Source of the DNA: an uncultured Aquimonas sp.
GTDB lineage: Bacteria > Pseudomonadota > Gammaproteobacteria > Xanthomonadales > Xanthomonadaceae
Direction: 5' to 3'
DNA: 45,333 nt
Assembly (NCBI GenBank): GCA_946481615.1
Contig: CAMLOR010000003.1
Span: 1-45,333, forward strand
A program made the translations under genes and the position numbers. Shown one piece after another: positions 18,072 to 26,516 of this stretch (position 1 is the first letter of the stretch; each line of letters begins with the position of its first letter). The notes beneath the pieces are model-generated. The model was not told the origin of the DNA. It made no database searches and saw only the letters and a program-made list of their open reading frames with translations.

Positions 18072-19271
18072 ATGGCGAGTGATGCCGTGGACGACGAGGC
18101 GCTGCCCGAAGGGCCGATCTCGCGCGAGCAGCGCTGGCGCCTGGTGCTGGGCAGCGATGCGGAGGCGAGCTGCGGCGGGCTGGGAGCCGGACTGCAGGGC
18201 ATGGATGCGGCGTTGGGCGCGCTGTACGAGCCGGAGGGACCGGCAGGCCTGAAGCGCCGCGGCGGGCGCGGCGGCTCGGCGCCGAACGTGGCGCGCTGGC
18301 TGGGCGACATCCGCAAGTACTTCCCGTCTTCCGTCGTGCAGGTGATGCAGCGCGACGCGCTGCAGCGCCTCGACCTCAAGCAGATGCTGCTCGAGAAGGA
18401 GATGCTCGAAAGCGTGCAGCCGGACGTGCACATGGTGGCGAACCTGATCGCGCTCTCCAGCGTGATCCCGTCGGGCACGAAGGAAACCGCGCGGCTGGTG
18501 GTGCGGCAGGTGGTGGAGGCGCTGATGCGCAAGCTCGAGGAGCCGCTGCGCTCGGCCATCAGCGGTGCGCTCGACCGCGCCCGCCGCAATCGCCGCCCGC
18601 GCCACGCCGAGATCGACTGGGGACGCACCATCCGCGCCAATCTGCGCCACTGGCAGCCCGAACTGCGCACGGTCATTCCGCAGGAACTGGTCGGCTACGG
18701 CCGCAAGGCCCGCAAGCCGCAGCGCGAGGTCATCCTGTGCATCGACCAGAGCGGCTCGATGGCCGCCTCGGTCGTGTATTCGAGCATCTTCGGCGCGGTG
18801 ATGGCCTCGCTGCCGGCGGTGTCGACCAGGCTCGTGGTGTTCGACACCGCGGTGGTCGACATGAGCGATCAACTCGACGACCCGGTCGACCTGCTGTTCG
18901 GCGTGCAACTGGGCGGCGGCACCGACATCCACCGCGCCGTGAGCTACTGCCAGGAGCTGATCCGCGAACCGCACAACGCCATCCTGGTGCTGATCTCCGA
19001 TCTGTACGAAGGCGGCGTCGCGCAAAAACTACTGGCGCGTGCGCGGGAACTGGTCGAGGCCGGCGTGCAGTTCATCACCCTGCTCGCGCTGAGCGACGAA
19101 GGCCGCCCGTCCTACGACAAGGATCTCGCCGCCAAACTCGCCGCACTCGGCGTGCCGTCCTTCGCGTGCACGCCCGACGCCTTCCCCGCGCTGATGGCCG
19201 CCGCGATCCGCCGCGACGACATCAATCAATGGGCATCGAGCCACGGCTTGGTGGCGTCTCGGGAGGGATAG
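18072..19271 (+). CDS. VWA-domain protein, partner of the MoxR ATPase
   Basis: The 399-residue protein has a helical N-terminal half (with VARWLGDIRKYFP and LKQMLLEKEMLE) and a C-terminal von Willebrand A domain (about 215-380). The metal-binding MIDAS residues are visible: D-x-S-x-S in CIDQSGSMAAS (about 225-229), a Thr in GGGTDIH and an Asp in LISDLYEGG. It should bind Mg2+ or Mn2+ and a protein ligand, as in other MoxR-VWA pairs. I prefer ATG 18072, which has a strong SD (GGGGAG about six bases before). An in-frame ATG at 18021 overlaps the stop of the DUF5682 gene but adds only an Arg-rich, unlikely stretch. It is the last gene of the operon. Confidence 0.88.
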   Translation: MASDAVDDEALPEGPISREQRWRLVLGSDAEASCGGLGAGLQGMDAALGALYEPEGPAGLKRRGGRGGSAPNVARWLGDIRKYFPSSVVQVMQRDALQRLDLKQMLLEKEMLESVQPDVHMVANLIALSSVIPSGTKETARLVVRQVVEALMRKLEEPLRSAISGALDRARRNRRPRHAEIDWGRTIRANLRHWQPELRTVIPQELVGYGRKARKPQREVILCIDQSGSMAASVVYSSIFGAVMASLPAVSTRLVVFDTAVVDMSDQLDDPVDLLFGVQLGGGTDIHRAVSYCQELIREPHNAILVLISDLYEGGVAQKLLARARELVEAGVQFITLLALSDEGRPSYDKDLAAKLAALGVPSFACTPDAFPALMAAAIRRDDINQWASSHGLVASREG

Positions 19272-19972
19272 TTTCCGGCCTGCAAGGATGTCGCTTCCTG
19301 AGGAAAGGGAAGCGGGTCGAGGTGAGCCAAAGGAGCGAAGGCGTGCGAGAGTTGGACTCTGCGTCACCTGCCGGAGGGCATGTATGGCGACCCCGGAAGC
19401 GGAATACCGCTGCCGCGCATCGTTGATCGTTCGTGGCTTGAATCTTGAGCCCGCGATTGTCAGCGCTGCGCTGCGCATGAGGCCGAGTCGAGCGTGGCGC
19501 CGCAATGACAACAATCCTGCGTTAGGTCCCTCGCATCGCTACAGCTTCGGGGGTTGGAAGAAATTCCTCCCCGCATCGGCCCAGCAATACGGGCTCGAGC
19601 GGCAGCTTTCGCATTGGGTGCGCCGTCTACGATCGGCTCGACTTCCGTTTCCGGAGTCGGCGTGCGCCGAGGAGTTTGCGATTTCATGCTTCGTCCACAC
19701 GGAAACAATGGCCTCGATCATCCTGACGCCGACGCTGCTGGGTGAGATTTCCGGGCTTGGCATGGATCTCCAGCTTTCCGTGTGCGCCGTTCGTTGAGCC
19801 TCGCAACAACTCGTCCCGCGGCGGGCGACCATGCTGCCCAAGGGGCGGAGTCTGCTTCCGGCCAGGATCGGTCATCAAACTCCGGAGTCAAGATACGAGT
19901 GGGCCGCCGTGAAAAGAAATCGCGTGTCGCTACGAACGCGCATGCGGCTCACGCGTTCGCTTGAACCCCTGG
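19272..19972. other. 701-base stretch with no convincing gene
   Basis: Open frames on both strands here (the longest plus-strand one 19288-19797, and minus-strand ones at 19539-19841 and 19684-19878) lack good starts, familiar domains and the codon bias of the neighbours. The G+C appears lower than in the flanking genes. It may be decayed DNA between the operon ending at 19271 and the small membrane-protein gene. I see no terminal inverted repeats or transposase motifs. Confidence 0.5.
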
Positions 19973-20194
19973 TCAGGCGGCGGCAACCGGCGGGTCGCGG
20001 TAGCCGAGAAGTTTGGCTGGCAGGAACAAGATGGCTCGCAATAGCGCGAACGCCGCGCCCAGCGCGATGCCAAGCACCCGGAAGGGTAGCGACAGCAGCC
20101 ACACCACCGGCCAGAGAACCAGCGCCACGAGTGCCAGCGGCCAGGCGAGCACGAACAGCAGGCACCAGCAAACAATGACAAGCAGGGTTTTCAT
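19973..20194 (-). CDS. Small two-helix membrane protein
   Basis: The 73-residue protein begins MKTLLVIVCWCLLFVLAWPL and consists mostly of two hydrophobic segments (about 3-35 and 40-62), with Arg/Lys and Pro near the end (RDPPVAAA). The frame is open much further upstream, but the strongly hydrophobic translation starts at the ATG at 20194 and the upstream part is not protein-like. I know no function. It is on the same strand as the desaturase-family gene, 137 bases after it, and might share its transcript. That gap contains a short palindrome (GCCGC-TGTTCC-GCGGC) but no T-tract. Confidence 0.55.
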   Translation of the reverse strand: MKTLLVIVCWCLLFVLAWPLALVALVLWPVVWLLSLPFRVLGIALGAAFALLRAILFLPAKLLGYRDPPVAAA

Positions 20195-20331
20195 GGTCGT
20201 CTCCAGGGCGGTGGGGTGCCCGCTGCCAGTGCGCCTGGCGCCGTGTAAAGCCGCTGTTCCGCGGCAAGGATTCGGTCGAGCCACGCATGTCGCCACCGGC
20301 CCGAGGAAACGGAAACCGGAAGCTCGAGCGT

Positions 20332-21072
20332 CTACAGCGAGCCGGTTCCCCCCTTCGTGAACCGGGTCGAGTCCTCGGCCTCGGGAGCGGTGGGCTCCAC
20401 ATCGCCATGCCGGTGCAGCGTGCCGAACAGGAGGTCGCAGAGCGGGTAGCTGATGTTGAAATTGATCCGGGTCATGCGCGAGGTATCGTGGTGCGCTTGA
20501 TGCAACCACTTCAACCGCCGCACCAACGGGATGCGGCCGACCCGGTGGCCGTCGGGCACGTGGTAGGCAGCATGCAGCACTTCATAGTTGAGGAAATATC
20601 CCAGGCCGGTCGCGATGAACAACCAGGCGACGTTGGGCGAGAACAGCCAGGAGAGCAGGAACCACACCGGCAAGCCGAAGGCTCCGAAGAAAAAGATCAC
20701 CAGCAGTGGCGGGAACAGCACCGCGCGCAGGTCGCGGCGCGTTTCGTAGGCCATCTCCCGGTCAGTGAAGAAGCGGTGGTGCTGACCGGCGTGGCGCTTG
20801 TAGACCAACCCCAAACCGCGGAACGGGCGGTGCATCGGAAAGCGGTGGCCGAGATATTCGGCCAAGTTGGCATACACGAAAGCGAACGGCACGGTCAGCC
20901 ACTCGAGCGGGCGCACGTTCTGCAACTGCCAGAGGCAGGCCACCAACGCGAGCATGCCCCCGCCGAAAGTGAAGAGCAGGTGGATCTCGCCGCGGTAGCC
21001 TCGCGGGATGGCGCTCGCGCGGTAATCATCCCGGAAGCGGCGGGTTGCCTCGCTGATGGGAGCGATGCTCAT
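20332..21072 (-). CDS. Sterol desaturase / fatty acid hydroxylase family di-iron membrane enzyme
   Basis: The 246-residue integral membrane protein carries the His clusters that hold the di-iron centre of this superfamily: HRFPMH, then HAGQHH, then HAAYH and HQAHH near the end. Hydrophobic stretches lie at about 30-65 and 120-165. It should hydroxylate or desaturate a lipid in the membrane using O2; the lipid cannot be told from the sequence. ATG 21072 gives a family-like N terminus (SIAPISEATRRFRDDY); the open frame extends upstream with unlikely Arg-rich text. The C terminus ends with a charged, probably disordered tail. The upstream neighbour is divergent, with a 299-base gap. Confidence 0.85.
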   Translation of the reverse strand: MSIAPISEATRRFRDDYRASAIPRGYRGEIHLLFTFGGGMLALVACLWQLQNVRPLEWLTVPFAFVYANLAEYLGHRFPMHRPFRGLGLVYKRHAGQHHRFFTDREMAYETRRDLRAVLFPPLLVIFFFGAFGLPVWFLLSWLFSPNVAWLFIATGLGYFLNYEVLHAAYHVPDGHRVGRIPLVRRLKWLHQAHHDTSRMTRINFNISYPLCDLLFGTLHRHGDVEPTAPEAEDSTRFTKGGTGSL

Positions 21073-21371
21073 GACGCCGAGGCTAGCATCGCGGGCGGCG
21101 CTTGCGCGCCCACCGCCTACCCGACAGACTGCCGGAACAGGCCGTTTGAATTTCCAGTCTCCGGCTCCTTGTTGCCTTCGCGCGCGTCCGCGAACGCGAC
21201 GGCGAACGAACAGGAAGCAATCTGTCACGATCGGGGTCGGCGCGGCCGGATGAAAGCGTGAACGGCATCGCGCCACGACCGCGAGACATTGGCTTTACTC
21301 GGGCTTGACTTGCAGGAGACGGCGACGACCGGTCCGATGCGACCTGGCCCCCATCCGCTCCGAGGTCCCGA

Positions 21372-22841
21372 ATGAAGTCTGCGCTGATCCCCGCCCTGTT
21401 GCTTGTGCTGTCCCTGCCGGCCGCAACGCTCGCCGCACCGCTCGAATTGCGTCTGGGCCAACGCAGCCTGGCGCTGCAAAGCCAGGGCGGCTTCGCGCAC
21501 GCCCGCCTGACCCTGGCGGGCCCCGCCGGTTACCGGCACGAGCAGGGACTCGATGCGGCGCAGCGCGTCCGTTTCGAGCTGACGCCGTCGGCGCTGCCCG
21601 ATGGCGAATATCGCTACCGCGTCGACTTCTCCAATCCGGCGCGCGGCATCGCGCGCGCGGCCGACGTGGTGCAGGGCCGCGCCGCTGGCGAGCGCGGGCC
21701 CGCCGCGCCGCCGGCGCTGACCGGTACCTTCGCCGTGCTCGACGGTGCGGTGATCCTGCCGGGCGATGCCAGCGAGCCGGAATCCGGTTCCGGCAAGGCG
21801 ACGGGCAACGAAGCCAAGGACCAAGTCGTACCCGACGACCAAATCGTGCAGGGCAACTTCTGCGTCGGGCTGGACTGCTTCGATGGCGAGAATTTCGGCT
21901 TCGACACTGTGCGCTTGAAGGAAAACAACCTCCGCATCCACTTCGAGGACACGTCCACCTCTGCCGGCTTTCCCGCCACCGACTGGCGTCTGATCGCCAA
22001 CGACTCGACCAGCGGCGGCCAGAGCATATTCGCGATCGAGGACGCTTCCTCAGCCAGACGCCCCTTCAGCGTCGAAGCGTCGGCGCCCGACAATGCCCTG
22101 TACCTCGATAGCACTGGAAACCTGGGCCTGAGCCAATCCGCTCCCTCACTCGACCTGCATCTCACTACCTCCGATACGCCGGCCATCCGCATGGAACAGA
22201 CCAACGGCGGCGGATTTACCGCACAGACCTGGGACATTGGCGCCAACGAAGCCAACTTCTTCGTGCGCGACTTGACCGGCGGCTCGCGTCTGTCGTTCCG
22301 CATCCGCCCCGGAGCGCCGACCTCCAGCGTGGACATTTCCGCCAACGGCAACGTAGGCATCGGCACGGCCTCGCCCGACGCGCGGCTGGACATCGAGTTC
22401 GGTCAAGCCGCCGGCACGCCGGTGTCGGCCCTGCGCGTCTTCAATCCGGCCTATCCGGACGGAGCGCAGGAGGTACGCTTCGAAGTCGACAGCGACGGCA
22501 ACGTGAGTGCGCGCGGGGTGATGTCGCAGCTTTCCAGTCGCGCCGCCAAGCACGATTTCCGCGTCGTCGATGCCGACCAGCTGTTGCAGAGGGTCAGTGC
22601 CCTGCCCGTGACGCTGTGGAGCTATCTGGGCAGCAACGAGTCGCACTTGGGGCCGGTGGCGGAAGACTTTCATGCCGCCTTCGGACTGGGCGCCAGCCGC
22701 CGCATGATCGCGCCCGCCGATCTTGCGGGAGTCGCGCTGGCCGCGGTCAAGGCACTGCAGGCGCAAGTAGAGGAACGCGAACACAGGATCGAGGCGCTGG
22801 AACGGCGCCTGGCCGAGATTGAATCCCGGCTGCCGCGCTGA
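21372..22841 (+). CDS. Secreted protein with C-terminal S74-type (endosialidase chaperone-like) domain
   Basis: The 489-residue protein has a signal peptide (1-21, cut after LAA), a beta-sandwich-like N-terminal part (about 22-150), a beta-rich middle with fibre-like phrases (NGNVGIGTASPDARLDI, about 325-345) and a C-terminal chaperone domain. That domain starts at LSSRAAKHDF. S388 and K393 have the five-residue spacing of the Ser-Lys pair used for self-cleavage in the endosialidase intramolecular chaperone family (peptidase S74). It ends in a coiled coil (VKALQAQVEEREHRIEALE). In phage fibres this domain guides trimer assembly and is then released; here it is on an exported bacterial protein, so a trimeric surface fibre is a fair guess. 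The next gene starts eight bases after its stop, so they are likely co-transcribed. Confidence 0.8.
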   Translation: MKSALIPALLLVLSLPAATLAAPLELRLGQRSLALQSQGGFAHARLTLAGPAGYRHEQGLDAAQRVRFELTPSALPDGEYRYRVDFSNPARGIARAADVVQGRAAGERGPAAPPALTGTFAVLDGAVILPGDASEPESGSGKATGNEAKDQVVPDDQIVQGNFCVGLDCFDGENFGFDTVRLKENNLRIHFEDTSTSAGFPATDWRLIANDSTSGGQSIFAIEDASSARRPFSVEASAPDNALYLDSTGNLGLSQSAPSLDLHLTTSDTPAIRMEQTNGGGFTAQTWDIGANEANFFVRDLTGGSRLSFRIRPGAPTSSVDISANGNVGIGTASPDARLDIEFGQAAGTPVSALRVFNPAYPDGAQEVRFEVDSDGNVSARGVMSQLSSRAAKHDFRVVDADQLLQRVSALPVTLWSYLGSNESHLGPVAEDFHAAFGLGASRRMIAPADLAGVALAAVKALQAQVEEREHRIEALERRLAEIESRLPR

Positions 22842-22849
22842 GCGCCGGC

Positions 22850-25117
22850 ATGGTCCGCTTTCTTTTCGCCGCGGGGCTCGCGCTCTGCGCGACCGCGCAG
22901 GGCGCAACGCACTCCCTCGCCTACGAGGCTGGCAGCGACAGCCTGCGCGTGTTGGCAGACGGCACCGCCACTGCCGCGTCGCTGCCCGACTACGGTCGTG
23001 GCGTGCAAGCCGGCAGCCTCAGCGCCGATCCCCGCGCCGACCGCGTCTACTTCGCGATCAACGACGGCGCCACGCAAACCCTGCATACGCTGGGTTATGG
23101 CGCGATCGGCTCGGCAGCTCAAGCCGCATTGCCTTCCGCGCTTCGCCTTACGCATGCGGAATGGGATGGCCAGGGCAATCGTCTTGTCGGCCTGGCGTTG
23201 GCCGGCGCCGAAAGTGTCCCCCATCTGGTGGCATACCAGGACGGCTCGCTCGCCGATCTGGGCCCGGCGCTGGGCCAGGACGTCGTGTTCCGCACCGCGG
23301 TGTCGGCGTTTCGCCCCGACGACGCCAGCCTCTTCCTGGTCGGACGGATAGAAGGCGAGCTCCAGGATCGGCTGTTTCGCTTTGTGCTTCAGACCACGCC
23401 CACGGTCGAATCCCTGCCCATCGACTCCGATCTATCGGTGCAGGAACTGGTCGTCGACGCGGGTGGACAGGTCTACGGTCTGGCGTGGTCCGCCTCGGCG
23501 GCGCTGACCCGGCTGATCGCGGTCGACGCCTCACTGGTCATCGTGCCGCGCGGCGCGGGCGTCGCGGGTTGCTGCTTCGCATTGGCGGGGCCGGTGGCGA
23601 TCGATCCCGGCACAAACGCCTTGCTCGTTCTTGGCAAGGATGTCGCCAGCGCAAGCCCGAGCCCGCAACACGCGTGGCGTTTCGATTTGGCCAGCGGCGC
23701 CGCCATCGATGGCGGCAGCACCGATCCTGCAGTGGGGCTGTGGTACGACGCCGGTGTCGGCGACAACACCTATGCGATCACCGTCGCGGTCGTGCCACCC
23801 GGCATCGGCAGCGCTGTCTGCAGCCCCAATCCGGTGCTGCACAACACCGATTCGATCTGCACGGCCGCGGCGGTACAGGCCGGCTATCACTTCACCGAAT
23901 GGAGCGGCGATTGCACCGGCGCCAGCTGCATGCTCAGCGCCGTCACCGGAACGCGCAGCGTCGTCGCGCAGTTCGCCTTGAACACCTACGCCGTCGCCGC
24001 GGCCAGCGATCCGCCGGGCGCCGCGACCGTAACCTGTACCCCGAATCCGGTCGACCACGGTGCGGCTGCGAGTTGCAGTTATGCCGACGTGCAGTCCGGT
24101 CATCAGTTCACCGGATGGAGCGGCGATTGCACCGGCGCCAGCTGCTTGCTCAGCGCCGTCACTGGAACGCGCAGCGTCGTCGCGCAGTTCGCATTGAACA
24201 CCTACGCCATCGCCGCGGCCAGCGAGCCGCCCGGTGCCGCGACGGTAACCTGTACCCCGAATCCGGTCGACCACGGCGCGGCTGCGAGTTGCAGTTATGC
24301 CGACGTGCAGTCCGGTCATCAGTTCACCGGATGGAGCGGCGATTGCACCGGCGCCAGCTGCTTGCTCAGCGCCGTCACTGGAACGCGCAGCGTCGTCGCG
24401 CAGTTCGCATTGAACACCTACGCCATCGCCGCGGCCAGCGAGCCGCCCGGTGCCGCGACGGTAACCTGTACCCCGAATCCGGTCGACCACGGCGCGGCTG
24501 CGAGTTGCAGTTATGCCGATGTGCAGCCCGGTCATCAGTTCACCGGATGGAGCGGCGATTGCACCGGCACCAGCTGCGTGCTCGGCGCCGTCACTGGAAC
24601 GCGCAGCGTCGTCGCGCAGTTCGCACCAGTTGCGATTCCCACCGATCTGTCGGTGAGCATCGACAACCAACGCCAGCTCAGCGCACCCGGCGATCTCGTG
24701 ATCTATACGATCGAAGTGCGCAACGATGGCGTCGGGCCGGTGCAAGGCCTGGAACTACGCACGCTCGCGTCGCCCGTCGGCGTCCTGCTGGAACCGGCCT
24801 GGGAATGTCGGATCGCCGCGCCTGGCAGCTGTACGCCTGGCGCTGGTCTCGGCGCAGTGAACCTGTCGCTGAACCTGCCCGCGCAGTCGCAGGGCCGGAT
24901 CGAATTGTCGGCCCGGCTGGGGCCCTTCCAGAACGCGTTCGCGGTATCGGCCGCACTCGTGGTTCCCATGGACTATGCCGACGCCGATTCCGGCGACGAT
25001 GTCGCGACCGATATCGACCTGGCGGCGGACGGCGGCATCTTCCACGATGGCTTCGGGGAAAGCCTGGGTGCGGGCAGCGCCATCTTCAGTGACGACTTCG
25101 AAGAAGGCGTTCCATAG
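22850..25117 (+). CDS. Secreted protein with four tandem InlB-like repeats and a DUF11-like domain
   Basis: The 755-residue protein has a signal peptide (1-18, ending AQG) and a beta-propeller-like N-terminal region (about 20-300). Four 72-residue repeats follow (about 307-592), each with four Cys and the phrases TCTPNPV, FTGWSGDCTG and VTGTRSVVAQF. Then comes a DUF11-like domain (about 600-710) and a C-terminal tail with GIFHDGF and AIFSDDFEEGVP. The tail echoes the DGFE ends of other secreted proteins here. The repeats match divergent InlB B-repeats and probably form rigid, disulfide-held stalks on the cell surface. The gene follows the S74-domain gene by eight bases. The function is unknown; an adhesive or structural role is likely. 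Confidence 0.82.
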   Translation: MVRFLFAAGLALCATAQGATHSLAYEAGSDSLRVLADGTATAASLPDYGRGVQAGSLSADPRADRVYFAINDGATQTLHTLGYGAIGSAAQAALPSALRLTHAEWDGQGNRLVGLALAGAESVPHLVAYQDGSLADLGPALGQDVVFRTAVSAFRPDDASLFLVGRIEGELQDRLFRFVLQTTPTVESLPIDSDLSVQELVVDAGGQVYGLAWSASAALTRLIAVDASLVIVPRGAGVAGCCFALAGPVAIDPGTNALLVLGKDVASASPSPQHAWRFDLASGAAIDGGSTDPAVGLWYDAGVGDNTYAITVAVVPPGIGSAVCSPNPVLHNTDSICTAAAVQAGYHFTEWSGDCTGASCMLSAVTGTRSVVAQFALNTYAVAAASDPPGAATVTCTPNPVDHGAAASCSYADVQSGHQFTGWSGDCTGASCLLSAVTGTRSVVAQFALNTYAIAAASEPPGAATVTCTPNPVDHGAAASCSYADVQSGHQFTGWSGDCTGASCLLSAVTGTRSVVAQFALNTYAIAAASEPPGAATVTCTPNPVDHGAAASCSYADVQPGHQFTGWSGDCTGTSCVLGAVTGTRSVVAQFAPVAIPTDLSVSIDNQRQLSAPGDLVIYTIEVRNDGVGPVQGLELRTLASPVGVLLEPAWECRIAAPGSCTPGAGLGAVNLSLNLPAQSQGRIELSARLGPFQNAFAVSAALVVPMDYADADSGDDVATDIDLAADGGIFHDGFGESLGAGSAIFSDDFEEGVP
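23768..24625 (+). repeat. Four tandem 216-bp coding repeats
   Basis: Repeat units begin at 23768, 23984, 24200 and 24416, exactly 216 bp apart. Unit 1 is diverged. Units 2, 3 and 4 are nearly identical at DNA level; at protein level 2 and 3 differ at V/I and D/E, while 3 and 4 differ at S/P, A/T, L/V and S/G. The copy number is likely to change by recombination. Confidence 0.95.
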
Positions 25118-25120
25118 GTC

Positions 25121-25255
25121 GTGTCTGGTTTGTCCGACATGCTTGCCGCCGCGGTCCAGCTCCATCGGCCGAACTTCACGCCCGAAATAACGCTCGAGAG
25201 CCTGTGCTTTTTCGAAGACGGGGGTCCAGGCGCAAGGACCGCTCACGGCCAGTAG
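25121..25255 (+). pseudogene. Possible remnant of a nucleotidyltransferase (AbiEii-like) gene
   Basis: A 44-codon frame reads DMLAAAVQLHRPNFTPEI followed by TLESLCFFEDGGPG and a stop at 25253-25255. This resembles the C-terminal end of AbiEii-type nucleotidyltransferase or related toxin proteins, where a helix is followed by LKSLTYFxD. Nothing of the upstream part of such a protein is present, because the secreted-protein gene ends just four bases before. If real, it is a fossil fragment. The opposite strand also has an open frame here, so this is tentative. Confidence 0.25.
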
Positions 25256-25276
25256 CAGACGTCGTTTCGAGGCGAG

Positions 25277-25666
25277 ATGGGCGCTATCCGGACGCTTGCG
25301 CCGGCCATCGGTTACGAAGTGAAGAGAATTGGTGTATGGAGCATTCAAGCGCTCCGCGAGGCGTTCAGTGCTCGAGTGAGCGCAAATGATGCTCAAGCTG
25401 TCACGATCGACCCATCGAAGGTCCCACCCGATCTTCATGGGTTAGTACCGCATGCGCAAGAGTTCGGGGTAACAGACGACACGGTCCGCATGCTGCTCGT
25501 CGAGCGCCTCACGGAGGAGCGAAGAAAGGACATGTTGGAGGCAATTCGCGCCCTTGAATGTCCTTTACTTAATTGGCTCGCTGGGCCCGACGCGACGGCG
25601 GGCTCTCCATCCCAAGAGTACCTGGCGTACTCCTGCCTGCTGCGAATTCTGGACGACTGGTCTTAG
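25277..25666 (+). CDS. Hypothetical protein, 129 residues
   Basis: The encoded protein has a natural composition: SKVPPDLHGLVPHAQEFGV, DDTVRMLLVERLTEERRKDM, then LNWLAGPD and EYLAYSCLLRILDDW. The pattern (Pro-rich approach, helix after FGVTDD, WLAGP, then a final helix) recalls small soluble proteins of unknown function that occur singly or near toxin-type genes. No catalytic motif is seen. The N terminus is uncertain: the first 25 residues (GAIRTLAPAIGYEVKRIG) may not be real, and a later start is possible. It lies between a gene remnant and the rhomboid-like gene in a patch that looks acquired. Confidence 0.55.
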   Translation: MGAIRTLAPAIGYEVKRIGVWSIQALREAFSARVSANDAQAVTIDPSKVPPDLHGLVPHAQEFGVTDDTVRMLLVERLTEERRKDMLEAIRALECPLLNWLAGPDATAGSPSQEYLAYSCLLRILDDWS

Positions 25667-25790
25667 TCCGAAACTGGTCGCGGAAGCGGACACGCGACTC
25701 CGCAGGCAGCGCGAAAAAAGCGAGAACTTGCCTGAGAAAGGCCATGACCGCCGGCGACGATCAGTTCTCCCGACGGCCAGGGAAGCCCGC

Positions 25791-26402
25791 ATGACCCATT
25801 CGCGATTGATCGCCAAGCCGGCAATACTCAGCCACATTCCTTGGTGCACGCTGCTGCTCTGCGTTGCCACGGCCGTCATGAGCGTCCATGCCGCCATCGA
25901 CATCAGCGGAACGTGGCCCGGACGCGTCAGGATCGTCCAGCTCGAGGACTATGGCCTGCGCTTCAGCTATCTCGCGGACCTCGAACTCTGGCGCCTCGTC
26001 ACCGCACAGCTCGTCCACGTCAAACAGCCGCATATGGTTTCGGACGTGTTCTGCTTGCTACTGGTCGGCACGGCCGTCGAGCGGCACGTTGGTACCCTCT
26101 GGCTGCTCGCACTTTGGCTAGTCGGCGGCGCGATCGCGATGCTGATTAGCACGCTGTTTGGCACCTACCCCTGGAACCTCGGCACCGGTGCGTCGCAGGC
26201 GATCATGGCGATCGCCGGCGCTGGGATCTGGCTAGCGGTGACGGGTCTGGATCGCTCGAAGTTCATGTTGGCGGCGGTGGGGTTCTCGGTCACCTTGGCC
26301 CTCGCGCTCGATTTGATCTTCGTCCACTATCCCAAGCCCGGACATGTCTCGGGCGTGCTGATTGGCTTTTTCATGGCCTCGCGTTTTCGGAGGAACGCGT
26401 AG
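25791..26402 (+). CDS. Rhomboid-like intramembrane serine protease
   Basis: The 203-residue membrane protein has about six hydrophobic segments. Rhomboid landmarks are WRLVTAQLVH (about 67-76), the helix with H76 and H81, the nucleophile region GTGASQAIMA with S135, and GHVSGVLIG with H185, the expected catalytic His. The position equivalent to the oxyanion Asn of the H-x4-H-x3-N motif holds Asp85 instead. The residue after the Ser is Gln where Gly is usual. It is probably still a protease, but this should be tested. ATG 25791 is preceded by GGAAG; the open frame extends upstream with unlikely sequence. Confidence 0.75.
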   Translation: MTHSRLIAKPAILSHIPWCTLLLCVATAVMSVHAAIDISGTWPGRVRIVQLEDYGLRFSYLADLELWRLVTAQLVHVKQPHMVSDVFCLLLVGTAVERHVGTLWLLALWLVGGAIAMLISTLFGTYPWNLGTGASQAIMAIAGAGIWLAVTGLDRSKFMLAAVGFSVTLALALDLIFVHYPKPGHVSGVLIGFFMASRFRRNA

Positions 26403-26516
26403 CGTCAGCTTTCGGCCAGAGGCGGACGTTCGCTTCAGACGCCTTCACCTCATAAAAGGGATGACGAGCAGGCCATCGCCCATGTTGATCACGCCTTGGT
26501 GGTGCTGGCCGGCCTC

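Noticed and set aside
19520..19535. GTTAGGT, similar to an integron attC core site
   Set aside because: No paired inverse core, no hairpin of the right size and no integrase or cassette array nearby.
19288..19797. A 169-codon plus-strand frame after the VWA gene
   Set aside because: Composition, lack of SD and competing frames on the other strand make it look like non-coding or decayed DNA.
23768..24625. Regular spacing of repeats as a CRISPR-like array
   Set aside because: The units are 216 bp, contiguous and coding, with no spacers and no cas genes.
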